DNA from: an uncultured Oscillospiraceae bacterium | Lineage (GTDB): Bacteria > Bacillota > Clostridia > Oscillospirales > Ruminococcaceae | Direction of reading: 5' to 3' | Assembly (NCBI GenBank): GCA_934456315.1 | Contig: CAKSHG010000006.1 | Coordinates: 1 to 32,233 of the forward strand | Length of the DNA: 32,233 nt | Shown here: positions 1 through 7,834 of the stretch, piece after piece | Layout: each line of letters opens with the position of its first letter | Numbering within the stretch: the first letter of the stretch is position 1 | Notes under the pieces: generated by a model | What the model saw: only the letters and a program-made list of their open reading frames with translations | What the model was told of the DNA's origin: nothing | Database searches by the model: none | Made by a program: the position numbers and the translations under genes

Positions 1-242
1 GTCTGGCTGCCGTCAGTGAATACGAACTCCACATCGGTTTTGTCGCCGAACGCATCGTAATATGGAATCGTGTATGTCTGCGCTGTGGAACTTAACAGAG
101 CGATATCTCCCTGCTCGCTGCCAGAAGCATAAAAACTTCCAGCGGTCTCCATATCAGCAGCCGAAGCCGCCATCGGGGTAGTCAGCACTGCCGCGCCTGC
201 AAGCATAAGCGCCAGCAATCCCTTCAGTCTTTCTTTTATCAA
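1..242 (-). CDS. Secreted protein of unknown function, N-terminal part only
   Basis: The reading frame is open to the window edge, so only the first 80 residues are visible. It opens with a basic start followed by a hydrophobic run (GLLALMLAGAAVL) and an AASAA stretch typical of a type I signal peptide cleavage site near residue 28. The exported part is rich in Ser, Asp and Gly and shows no recognisable domain yet. I chose a TTG start at 242 because AAAGGAAG lies just upstream on the minus strand and no ATG precedes the signal peptide. A good promoter lies 47 bases further upstream. Being an exported protein is well supported; the function is unknown. Confidence 0.6.
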   Translation of the reverse strand, partial: MIKERLKGLLALMLAGAAVLTTPMAASAADMETAGSFYASGSEQGDIALLSSTAQTYTIPYYDAFGDKTDVEFVFTDGSQ

Positions 243-288
243 TATTATCTTCCTTTCTCAAGTGCATAGTTATCCCATACCTTGCTAT

Positions 289-317
289 ATTTTACCGCAA
301 ATCTTGTTTTTTGTCAA
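289..317 (-). promoter_or_regulatory. Sigma-A type promoter for the secreted-protein gene
   Basis: On the minus strand a perfect -35 TTGACA (317-312) and a -10 TAAAAT (294-289) are separated by exactly 17 bases. The start codon at 242 follows after a leader of about 40 bases. Confidence 0.75.
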
Positions 318-358
318 GTGGTAACTTCCCAATTGTTGTCTTATTCTTCCTGAATGTA

Positions 359-398
359 ATATCAGGCGCGAAAAGCAATGCCTTTTCGCGCCTGATAT
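359..398. terminator. Long perfect hairpin downstream of the GH18 remnant
   Basis: A 17-bp perfect inverted repeat (359-375 against 382-398) encloses a 6-base loop. It sits just after the stop codon of the minus-strand GH18 stump and before the next promoter, where a terminator is expected. Neither side carries a strong T-tract, so termination is inferred from position and stem strength only. Confidence 0.5.
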
Positions 399-411
399 AT
401 CAGACTGTAAT

Positions 412-849
412 TTACAGCTTCACGACCTCGAACATATTCTGGAGCACCAGCCAGTTCGGCACATAGCACCGGTTGACCGTCCACCAACTCGCACCCGCAA
501 GCCCGTACTCGTCGATAAGCCCGAGTTTCGCGGAGATACTGCGCGGGTCGTCAAACCAGACCACATGCTGCGTTCCGTTGTCCGTGTAGTAGAAATACGG
601 CGTCTGCGCCTGCTCGTCGTACTGTATCTCCGCACCATATCTAAGCGCAAGCTCCACCGCCTGGGTGAATCCCACGCTCTGCGCGGGGGTCCCGCGCATG
701 AAAGGAAGCGTCCAGTCATAGCCGTAATTCGGCATTCCCATCAGTATCTTATCCGGAGGTATCTCTGTCACGGCGTAGTCCAGCACGCGGCGCACCTCGT
801 TTATCGGGGAAACCGCAAGCGGAGGTCCGTATGTATACGTCCGGCGTCA
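412..849 (-). pseudogene. C-terminal remnant of a GH18 (YaaH/chitinase-like) glycosidase
   Basis: The readable frame resembles the end of family 18 glycoside hydrolases of the spore-lysin/YaaH kind: YTYGPPLAVSPI, then PPDKILMGMPNYGYDW, then the closing GLAGASWWTVN, close to the usual GxSxW end of the TIM barrel. These families are normally 300 to 450 residues or more; here only about 140 residues survive and the catalytic DxxDxDxE strand is absent. Homology ends at about 838 and an in-frame TGA (849-847) follows directly, inside a 24-bp repeat. A GTG at 795 could still start translation, but it lies in the middle of conserved sequence. I read this as a gene cut by insertion or deletion, with only its 3' end left. 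Confidence 0.65.
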
Positions 850-855
850 TTATAG
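832..855 (+). repeat. 24-bp direct repeat, copy A, at the GH18 break
   Basis: These 24 bases (core GTATACGTCCGGCG, ending CATTATAG) are repeated perfectly and in the same orientation at 24195-24218. Copy A lies exactly where the GH18 homology stops. In copy B the final TATA is the target duplication of a MITE-like element. A perfect 24-base match is not expected by chance, so both sites probably share a mobile-element terminus or recombination site. Confidence 0.75.
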
Positions 856-864
856 TGTTCGGGT

Positions 865-1384
865 TTACAGAAATCTCTGCCTTGTGAGTATACAGCACAT
901 TACCCGGTCGGAGATAAATCCACGCAGTGGCTTCGGGTAGTACTCCAGCAGTGGTGCAAGCAGATGTCCGATATCGGCTCTTGTGAACTTCGGGAGGCTC
1001 AACTGATTGCCGTACAGCCGACGGACAGTACCCATCTTTCGGTTGAAGCTACTGCTTCATGCTCTCCCCCACTTCCCTTTTCAGCAGATGGGCAAGCGTG
1101 ATAATAGACTGACCCTCTTTCAGAAAATCCGAACTGGTGCAGCATACCCGCTCCTGACCGTGCGCAATAACACGGCTGATGTCGTACCGCACGAATGTAA
1201 ACGGCGTGTCCTGTTCAATATTGCTCCGGCACAGAAGCTGCGAAACCATCGTTTCCGCAAGAGCTTCATAACCGAACTGATCTCTGGACCCCGAAGGAAC
1301 CCACAGCATTCTCGCCTATCGACTGCCATGTTACTGCCTGCGACCTTGAGGAAAGTATCGGCTTACGCTCTGTATAACTTATGA
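865..1384 (-). pseudogene. Frameshifted remnant of a hypothetical gene (possibly HipA-kinase-like)
   Basis: Protein-like sequence runs across three frames on the minus strand. One frame gives TWQSIGENA ending near 1310. A second continues as LWVPSGSRDQFGYEALAE and carries on to GESMKQ at 1049. A third gives LPKFTRADIGHLLAPLLEYY, ending with TAA at 867-865. Read together they look like one decayed gene with at least two frameshifts. The WVPSGSxDxFxYEALAE segment resembles, from memory, Firmicute proteins with a HipA-like kinase fold; that assignment is weak. The remnant abuts the 24-bp repeat, so both broken genes meet at that junction. Confidence 0.45.
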
Positions 1385-1406
1385 GGTTTGGAATTTTTCG
1401 ACAAAC

Positions 1407-1438
1407 CAAAAGGCGCTGTCAATCAGGCAGCACCTTTT
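1407..1438 (-). terminator. Intrinsic terminator of the nitrilase operon
   Basis: Read on the minus strand, GGTGCTGCC pairs with GACAGCGCC around a short loop and is followed by TTTTGGTTT. It starts about 20 bases after the stop codon of the nitrilase gene. Confidence 0.75.
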
Positions 1439-1455
1439 ATTATTTCACGTTTGCT

Positions 1456-2340
1456 TTATTCAACAAGAGCCGAATAGGAACCAGGCTTTCTGTCCTTGAT
1501 ATAGTTCAGACCTGAGAATTGTTCTCTTCCCCAGAAGATATCACGTTTCAGATCATTTATCTCATAATATGCGATACCCTCCGCATTATCTGTAGTTGCA
1601 AGTATTCTGCCAGCAGGAGAAATTATGTTGCTGTGTCCGAAATAATCGCAGTCTCCACACGCGCCTGTCTGATTTGCCGAAATGAAGTATACGCTGTTCT
1701 GAAGCGCGCTGGCACGTTCACAGAGATCATAGCTGTAGTATGCATGGTCCGTTTCATAGTCATGCGGCTGCGTGGTGAAGCAGGTCGCAGTTGGCTTCAA
1801 AATGATCTCCGCGCCGCCAATGGTCAGCGCACGCGAACTTTCCGGAAACCACGCGTCATAGCATATCAGCATGCCTATCCTGCCTATCGGAGTCTCGAAA
1901 ACTGGGAATTCGTCCCCCGGATAATAAACATGCACTTCATCGCCGGGTTGGTGTACCTTGCGGTATTTTCCGATAAATCCATCGGGACCGACGAGCACTG
2001 CGGTATTGTAAAGCTTACAGTAGTCTTTGCTGTCCTTTTCCGTCATTCCGAAAGCAACGTATACGCCGCGCTCATGCGCCTTTGCTATGACCGCCTGTAC
2101 AGACGGTCCGTCCGGCACTGTCTCTGCGTTCTCGTACTGGTAGATGAATTCGTTTTTCGACTGGTCTGTGCCGCAGTCCATCGCGGAAAGATTCCTGAGA
2201 TATCCCTGCAGGCTCTGCTCCGGCAGCAGTATCAGGTCTGCCCCGTTGTCCGCCGCCTCGTCGATGAATTTAAGATACTTCGCGAGATTAGCGCTCTTGT
2301 CATAACAGCAGTTCATACATACAGTAGCTATTTTCAGCAT
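1456..2340 (-). CDS. Nitrilase-superfamily amidase (carbon-nitrogen hydrolase)
   Basis: This cytoplasmic enzyme probably hydrolyses an aliphatic amide to the acid and ammonia. The nitrilase-superfamily catalytic triad is complete: Glu in LLPEQ (residue 43 counting from the upstream ATG at 2346), Lys in KYRKVH (130) and Cys in LICYDAWFPE (162). The length of about 295 residues is normal for the family. I prefer the ATG at 2340 because the AGGAGG site is then 8 bases away; the ATG at 2346 is only 2 to 3 bases from it. The gene follows the tandem nitrilase gene after about 10 bases, so the two form one operon diverging from the amide importer. The substrate cannot be read from sequence; the context suggests short-chain amides or an omega-amide. 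Confidence 0.88.
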   Translation of the reverse strand: MLKIATVCMNCCYDKSANLAKYLKFIDEAADNGADLILLPEQSLQGYLRNLSAMDCGTDQSKNEFIYQYENAETVPDGPSVQAVIAKAHERGVYVAFGMTEKDSKDYCKLYNTAVLVGPDGFIGKYRKVHQPGDEVHVYYPGDEFPVFETPIGRIGMLICYDAWFPESSRALTIGGAEIILKPTATCFTTQPHDYETDHAYYSYDLCERASALQNSVYFISANQTGACGDCDYFGHSNIISPAGRILATTDNAEGIAYYEINDLKRDIFWGREQFSGLNYIKDRKPGSYSALVE

Positions 2341-2356
2341 TTTCATTTCCTCCTTA

Positions 2357-4183
2357 TCATCTTATCCCAAGTACCGGCGGCTGCGGGTCTACCAGCAGGT
2401 CATACCACAGAGGCTGGCGCATGCATACAAGATCCTTGCGGCGTACCACATTCGTGGGATAAACCGAATCTTTCAGGTTTGAAGTGTCTATTTCCATTGT
2501 GCCAAGCTCCTCGCCGGAAGCCGGAAGAATAATTTCCTCGCGCGGGAACTTGAATGTATCCGGACCGAAAACGCCGCTCCTGCCGAAGCAGCCGTCAGTT
2601 CTGTTCGCGAACACCGTATAGCAGTTATTTTCTCCTGCCCTGACTCTCCAGAGGTGCCAGTGAATGGCGCTCATTCCACGGGGTATCGGATAGTTGTGCC
2701 ATGCAGTCGTGGCGGGAAGCCCGTAAGGCTCCGGGAAAGAAGCCGCAGACGGACACAGAATGATATCCACACCGCGCAGCGCGAGCATTCTTCCGCACTC
2801 AGGCACCATTGCGTCGGAGCCTATCATGATACCCACGCGTCCCAGTGGGATATTCGCGTGTGAAAACTCCTCTCCGGCGCAGGCGTTCCACTTCCTGTCA
2901 GACGCGCTGAGATGAAGCTTCCGGTAAACCATGACCAGCCCCTCCGGTCCGGTGAGCGCCGCTGAATTAAAGAGATTTTCACCATCTGTTTCCACGAATC
3001 CTGCGCAGATATACATATGATATTTCATTGACAGGTCGATAAGTTTGCATACCGTATCTCCATCGGAGGTTTCGGCGAGCGCACCTGCCGCCCCGCTGTC
3101 CACGGGAGTGCCGGTGCAGCTGAGTTCCGGGAACACCACAAGCTCGCTTCCCTCGGCGTGCGCTTTCGCGGTCAGCTCCGATATCTTTGAAAGATTGCTC
3201 TGCTTGATGCCGTATACCGGGTTCATCTGCGCCGCGGTCACTCTGGACTTCTTTCCCTCTGGGAGCGGGTCGTAGCCGTAAAGCCTGAAGAAATCAAGCG
3301 GATTCCAGAGGAACGGGTCGGAGCAGATATCCATGTAAAGCTCCGGACGGCGTATCTCCATTTTGTCCGTGCCGTCGGGCAGCTTATGGCTGCGGGCTGC
3401 GGAAATATCCACCTCGCCGTAGCATATCTCATCGTTGTGGTCGACATAGGACTGTATCGTGCCGTCCGGATCAATAAGACAGCTTCCTCCGGAGAACTGT
3501 ACGGTGCGTTCAAGTCCGCAGCGGTTGCTTTCCAGAACATAGCACCCGTTGTCGAACGCGCGCGTTATCCAGTATGGAGCCGGTGTCTTTTCCGCCAGCC
3601 AGTTGCTGACATGTACGATGACATCAGCGCCGCGGAGCGCTTCCAGTCTTGCCGTTTCGATGAAGTGTATATCCATACAGATAAGTATACCGATGTTGCC
3701 GATGGGCGTTGCAAACACCTGGTGATCAAAGTCGCCCTGCTTGGTCCATTTTGGCTCGGAGATATAGGAATGCGTTTTTCTGTGGCAGCCTATCACGCCG
3801 TCCGGACCGATGAGCGCAGCAGAATTATAATAAAGACCTGTGGTACTGTCCACCTCCGGCATTCCTACCACGATGTAACAGCCATACTTCTTTGCTATCT
3901 CTCCGAATCGCTCTGTAGTTGGACCAGGAATAGTTTCAACATAAGGTGCGACCTCGCTGCGGTCGTACCAGCAGTATCCGGTTGTCGCCATTTCAGGGAG
4001 CGCTATCAGCTTTGCACCGTTCTTTGCCGCCTCCTCAACCAGTCCGAGCTGGTGAGCTATGTTTTCTTCCTTTCGGAATAGTACCGGGTCGCAGTTTATC
4101 GACGCGGTTTTGTATTTCGGGAACTCAGGTGCGGCTGAGCTGCCGCAGGCGCATTTGATAATTTCACTCATGTTCGTGTGCAT
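2357..4183 (-). CDS. Tandem double-nitrilase-domain protein, second domain lacking catalytic Cys
   Basis: At 608 residues this is about twice the normal nitrilase length. The first domain (about 22-265) has a full triad: Glu64 in ALPEM, Lys136 in HRKTH, Cys169 in LICMD. The second domain (about 312-585) keeps Glu353 in FPEL and Lys422 in YRKLH. The catalytic Cys is replaced: GIMIGSDAMVPE has Gly455 where GIMIC is expected. So the fusion probably has one active amidase domain and one degenerate partner that may hold the pseudo-dimer together, as nitrilases pack in dimers or spirals. Two starts are possible. The ATG at 4183 follows AAGGA with almost no spacing; the ATG at 4171 has 12 bases. It leads the minus-strand operon facing the amide importer. 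Confidence 0.85.
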   Translation of the reverse strand: MHTNMSEIIKCACGSSAAPEFPKYKTASINCDPVLFRKEENIAHQLGLVEEAAKNGAKLIALPEMATTGYCWYDRSEVAPYVETIPGPTTERFGEIAKKYGCYIVVGMPEVDSTTGLYYNSAALIGPDGVIGCHRKTHSYISEPKWTKQGDFDHQVFATPIGNIGILICMDIHFIETARLEALRGADVIVHVSNWLAEKTPAPYWITRAFDNGCYVLESNRCGLERTVQFSGGSCLIDPDGTIQSYVDHNDEICYGEVDISAARSHKLPDGTDKMEIRRPELYMDICSDPFLWNPLDFFRLYGYDPLPEGKKSRVTAAQMNPVYGIKQSNLSKISELTAKAHAEGSELVVFPELSCTGTPVDSGAAGALAETSDGDTVCKLIDLSMKYHMYICAGFVETDGENLFNSAALTGPEGLVMVYRKLHLSASDRKWNACAGEEFSHANIPLGRVGIMIGSDAMVPECGRMLALRGVDIILCPSAASFPEPYGLPATTAWHNYPIPRGMSAIHWHLWRVRAGENNCYTVFANRTDGCFGRSGVFGPDTFKFPREEIILPASGEELGTMEIDTSNLKDSVYPTNVVRRKDLVCMRQPLWYDLLVDPQPPVLGIR

Positions 4184-4544
4184 TCCTTTCTTCTTTTCTA
4201 CGGCGGATCAGATCCGTCTTCTTTGAATTTTATTATATCAGCACTTTCAGATTTTCACAACGGAATATATTTTGATTACCCCGGAATATTTATAGGTGCG
4301 CAGCCATCAGTCGCGTCTTTTAGAGTTATTTTCGTGGCTTTACGTCATATTTTCCGAAAGCCTGTGCTGTTATATTATATATAGAGAGAAATTGCAAGTT
4401 TTATTTTCCTAAATTGCAAAATCAATAATTTTTAGGGGGAAAATCAAAAATTACTGCATTTTCATTCCGGGTATTTGGGGTTATAATATGACCATAGCAC
4501 GGAAACACAAAACCGGCTGAACAAAAGGAAAGGAAAGATAGACT
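4184..4544. promoter_or_regulatory. Divergent control region between amidase operon and amide importer operon
   Basis: This 361-base gap holds no gene. On the plus strand a -10 TATAAT (4482-4487) precedes the importer operon, but no good -35 is visible. On the minus strand a TATAAT (4379-4374) precedes the amidase operon, again with a poor -35. Poor -35 boxes on both sides suggest activator dependence. The nonamer AAATTGCAA occurs at 4389-4397 and 4411-4419, 22 bases apart, or about two helical turns, the spacing usual for AraC-type regulators. The AraC-type response regulator encoded at 11634 is the natural candidate to bind here. The promoters are moderately supported; the operator assignment is inference. 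Confidence 0.45.
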
Positions 4545-5834
4545 ATGAAACTGAAAAGAAGATTAAGCGCGATCCTCGCCTGCGTAACTGCAGCATTCAC
4601 ACTGACTGCATGTTCCGGCGGCAGCAATTCCTCGGTCGAAGGTTCTTCGGCGGACAGCAGCTCCGGCAGCCCGACAGCCTCCGATGGCGACACCATCAAG
4701 ATCGGCGTACTTGAGGATATTTCCGGCGACAACTCGCTGGTAGGCGTTCAGAAATACCACGGCGCACAGCTCGCCATCAGCGAGATCAACGCTGCCGGCG
4801 GTATCAACGGCAAGCAGGTAGAGATGGTATTCGCAGATGGTCAGTCCGACAACAGCGTATACCAGGAAATGATGAATAAGTTTATCCTGGAGGATAACGT
4901 AGACGTCATCATGGGCTGCTACACATCGGCTTCCCGCGAGGCGGTAAGACCCATCGTAGAGGAAAACAATGCGCTGCTGTTCTATAATAACCAGTATGAG
5001 GGCGGCGTGGCTTCACATAACGTATTCTGCACCGGCGCTATCCCGGAGCATCAGATCACAACGCTTATCGAGGGTATGATAGATGAATACGGACCCAAGG
5101 CTTACATCATCGCAGCTGACTACAACTTCGGTCAGATCAGCACAATGTGGGTAGAGCAGGAGATCGAAAAGAACGGCGGCGAGCTGGTCGGCGAGGAATT
5201 TATCCCGCTGGAGGTTTCCCAGTTCTCCAGCACCATCGCGAATATCCAGGCTGCACAGCCGGACTTCCTTGTAACGCTGCTTGTCGGCACGGCACAGTCC
5301 TCCTTCTATGAGCAGTGGGGCACAAGCGGTATCGAGGGCTGCCCGATGGCAACTACCGTAAATATCGCGCAAGGCTACGAGCACAAGCGCTTTACTCCTC
5401 CTGCACTTGAAAACATGTATGTAACGGCTACCTATGTTGAAGAGCTTGATACTCCCGCTTCCAACGACTTCAAGGACAGATGGCACGCAATGTTCCCCGA
5501 TGAGCCTTACATCGGTATGGAGGCTGAATCCGAGTACACCGGTATCTACCTCTACAAGGCAGCCGTAGAAAAGGCAGGCACCACAGATGTTGAAGAAGTC
5601 ATCAAGGCTCTTGAATCCGGCGAGATCAGCTATGACGGCCCTGCTGGTATGGTAACTGTAGACGGCGCAACACACCATGCGATCAGAAACGTATATCTCT
5701 TCAAGTGCAACGCTGACCACAGCCTGACTCTTGAAAAGACCTGGGAAGCTGTAAAGCCTGACTGGCTGTCCTCCGTAAAGGGCATCGATCTCAGAGAGAG
5801 CGCTCCTAACGAGCAGTACACACCCCTTGACTAA
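4545..5834 (+). CDS. urtA: Urea/short-chain amide ABC transporter substrate-binding lipoprotein
   Basis: This is the extracellular capture protein of the importer encoded downstream. It starts with a lipoprotein signal, basic residues then a hydrophobic run ending LTAC-SGG, so Cys23 is the lipidation site. A Ser/Gly-rich linker follows, then a type I periplasmic-binding-protein domain (Peripl_BP_5/6, about 50-400) opening with IKIGVLEDISGDNSLVG and containing GLY-rich INAAGGINGKQVEMV, as in the UrtA, FmdD and AmiC group. The length of 429 fits UrtA. An AGGAAAGG site precedes the ATG. With two amidase genes opposite, a formamidase downstream and no urease in the window, amides are at least as likely as urea for the ligand. 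A hairpin just after the gene probably raises its expression over the permease genes. Confidence 0.88.
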   Translation: MKLKRRLSAILACVTAAFTLTACSGGSNSSVEGSSADSSSGSPTASDGDTIKIGVLEDISGDNSLVGVQKYHGAQLAISEINAAGGINGKQVEMVFADGQSDNSVYQEMMNKFILEDNVDVIMGCYTSASREAVRPIVEENNALLFYNNQYEGGVASHNVFCTGAIPEHQITTLIEGMIDEYGPKAYIIAADYNFGQISTMWVEQEIEKNGGELVGEEFIPLEVSQFSSTIANIQAAQPDFLVTLLVGTAQSSFYEQWGTSGIEGCPMATTVNIAQGYEHKRFTPPALENMYVTATYVEELDTPASNDFKDRWHAMFPDEPYIGMEAESEYTGIYLYKAAVEKAGTTDVEEVIKALESGEISYDGPAGMVTVDGATHHAIRNVYLFKCNADHSLTLEKTWEAVKPDWLSSVKGIDLRESAPNEQYTPLD

Positions 5835-5853
5835 ATGAAATAGCACGGTAATG

Positions 5854-5900
5854 ATGCCGGTCGGGAAACGGTGTTGTTCCGAACCCGACCGGCATTCTTT
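5854..5900 (+). terminator. Intercistronic hairpin after the binding-protein gene
   Basis: A perfect 12-bp stem (5854-5865 against 5884-5895) with an 18-base loop is followed by TCTTTAT. It lies between the binding-protein and permease genes. Such sites commonly act as leaky terminators or mRNA stabilisers that keep a binding protein in excess. Confidence 0.7.
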
Positions 5901-5916
5901 ATCCGGAGGTGATAAG

Positions 5917-6804
5917 ATGACCTACTTATATCAGTTCTGTGATAACTTCTCATTCCTGGTGCTGTCCGCTATGGGGCTGTCGATCATATTCGGAATGATG
6001 GGTATCATCAATCTTGCTCACGGCGAATTTATCATGCTGGGAGCATACATAACAACATTCTTCGCGACCAACGGCGTTCCGCTTCCGCTGGCTATCCTCT
6101 TCGGAACGCTCGGAACAGGCATTTTCGGCATTATAATCGACCGGCTGATAATCTGCCATCTTTACAGCCGCCCGCTGGATTCAGTGGTGGCGACATGGGG
6201 CATAAGCCTGGTGATGTGTCAGGGAATGCGAGTGCTTTTCGGCTCGTCGATAGCCGGAACATCTACCCCGCTCGGCTCCTTCACCGTTGACGGCACGAAA
6301 TATTCCATCTACAGAATGGTGCTGGCTGGTATCGCCGTGCTGCTGGTAGTGGGTGTGTTCCTGCTGTTCATGCGCACGAAGATAGGACTCCACGCAAGGG
6401 CGACCATGCAGAACTGCGGTATCGCAAGTTCCCTGGGCGTTAACTCCGGCAAGATGTACGCGCTGACATTCGCATTCGGCTCAGCGCTTGCAGGGCTCTG
6501 CGGCGGTCTTTACGCTCCAACTATGTCCATAACTCCCGACATCGGTCAGAACTTCATGATGGAGAGCTTTGTAACGGTAATTGTCGGCGGAACTAATCCG
6601 CTGGTCGGCACAGTTCTCGCAGGCGGCGCCCTCGGACTTGTCAGAAGCGCGCTGGAAATGGCATACGGCACATTCGTCGGCAGAGTTGGTCTGCTGATCG
6701 TTGCGATAATCTTTATCCGCGTGGTTCCCAAGGGCTTCTCCGGGCTTGTAGACTCCATCAGAAAGAAAGCGGAGGTCAAGAAACATGCTAAGACCAAGAC
6801 TTAA
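5917..6804 (+). CDS. urtB: Branched-chain/urea-type ABC transporter permease, UrtB-like
   Basis: This membrane permease of the LivH/UrtB family forms half of the import channel. It is almost wholly hydrophobic, with about eight membrane segments. Family signatures are visible: AMGLSIIFGMMGIINLAHGEF near the start and GGTNPLVGTVLAGGALG near the end. The reading frame extends upstream to 5851, but I place the start at the ATG at 5917 because GGAGGTG lies 6 to 7 bases before it and the residues upstream do not match the family and cross the hairpin. This gives 295 residues, close to LivH and short for UrtB proteins with an extra N-terminal domain. The 3' end overlaps the next gene by 20 bases. 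Confidence 0.88.
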   Translation: MTYLYQFCDNFSFLVLSAMGLSIIFGMMGIINLAHGEFIMLGAYITTFFATNGVPLPLAILFGTLGTGIFGIIIDRLIICHLYSRPLDSVVATWGISLVMCQGMRVLFGSSIAGTSTPLGSFTVDGTKYSIYRMVLAGIAVLLVVGVFLLFMRTKIGLHARATMQNCGIASSLGVNSGKMYALTFAFGSALAGLCGGLYAPTMSITPDIGQNFMMESFVTVIVGGTNPLVGTVLAGGALGLVRSALEMAYGTFVGRVGLLIVAIIFIRVVPKGFSGLVDSIRKKAEVKKHAKTKT

Positions 6805-7834
6805 ATCATTCCTGTCAACTGAAAACGTCATTTCAGTACTGCTGATACTGGCTGCGGCGCTTCTCCCGACTTTTATGAGCGCCTATAAGGTCAGCGTATA
6901 TTCCTACTTCTACACAACCGCTCTGATGGGGCTTAGCATAGCGCTCATCTGGGGCTACACCGGAATTTTCAGCTTCGGTCAGGCTGCGTTCTTCGGAATC
7001 GGCGGCTACACCTATGGTATCCTTGCGAAAATGTGGGGCGACACCGCTCTGACGCCGGTGGCGCTTGTTATCGGAGTGGTTCTTGCCGCGCTGGTGGCTG
7101 CGATACTCGGTTACTTCATGTTCTACGGCGGGATAAACGACGTATTCGTCGGACTTATCACGATGTGCTTCACGATAGCACTGGCAACGTTCATGGGTCA
7201 GACCGCAGGATCCCAGTGGAAGATAGGCGATGTAGCCCTCGGCGGATTCAACGGACTCACCAAGATCCCGACGCTGTATTTCGGTGATTTCAAGTGCGAT
7301 AAGGTGGCGTTCTATTACGTAACGTTCATCGTCCTGGCAGCCGTATACATCGCGCTGAGAGTACTCAAGCGCACCAAGGTCGGCTATGCGCTGCTTGCTA
7401 TCCGCGAGAACCGCACCAGGAGCGAGCTCTTCGGCTATAACGTTAAGAAGATACAGGTGATCGTATTCACTGTCGGTGGCGCCATCGCAGGACTTGCAGG
7501 CGTTCTCTATGCCGCATGGGGCAATTACATCACACCGAGCAATCTCGGTCTGGACGCTTCTACACTGGTGGTAGTCCTGGTTGCAGCCGGCGGACGCAAG
7601 AATCCCACCGCGGCGCTTATATTCTCAGTGGCATACAGCATTATCGCAAACCATCTGTCCTCCAGCGGCAGCCAGTTCGCGCTGATAATTCTCGGACTTA
7701 TTCTGATCCTTGTTATACTGTTCGTCCCAAACGGTATCATCGCATCGCTGTTTGACATCTGCGACAGAGCCATCGCACGACTGTTCGCGGGAAAGGGGAT
7801 AAACACACTCAAAGATGGAGGTGAAAAGGCATGA
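6785..7834 (+). CDS. urtC: Branched-chain/urea-type ABC transporter permease, UrtC-like
   Basis: This is the second permease subunit (LivM/UrtC family), the partner of the preceding gene in the membrane. It has about nine to ten hydrophobic segments in 349 residues and the family motif SLALIWGYTGIFSFGQAAFF-like stretch near residues 48-70 (seen as ALIWGYTGIFSFGQAAFFGI). The cytoplasmic loop RTKVGYALLAIRENRTRSELFG corresponds to the EAA-like coupling loop that contacts the ATPases. The start overlaps urtB by 20 bases, with GGAGGTC about 10 bases upstream, which implies translational coupling. The ending is a hydrophilic tail that overlaps the next gene by 4 bases. Confidence 0.88.
   Translation: MLRPRLKSFLSTENVISVLLILAAALLPTFMSAYKVSVYSYFYTTALMGLSIALIWGYTGIFSFGQAAFFGIGGYTYGILAKMWGDTALTPVALVIGVVLAALVAAILGYFMFYGGINDVFVGLITMCFTIALATFMGQTAGSQWKIGDVALGGFNGLTKIPTLYFGDFKCDKVAFYYVTFIVLAAVYIALRVLKRTKVGYALLAIRENRTRSELFGYNVKKIQVIVFTVGGAIAGLAGVLYAAWGNYITPSNLGLDASTLVVVLVAAGGRKNPTAALIFSVAYSIIANHLSSSGSQFALIILGLILILVILFVPNGIIASLFDICDRAIARLFAGKGINTLKDGGEKA

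Noticed and set aside
1519..2532. A 337-codon plus-strand frame
   Set aside because: It is antisense to the nitrilase genes with intact catalytic motifs and lacks a ribosome site.
4384..4544. A riboswitch upstream of the importer operon
   Set aside because: The leader from the -10 box to the ATG is only about 50 bases and shows no stable conserved stem.
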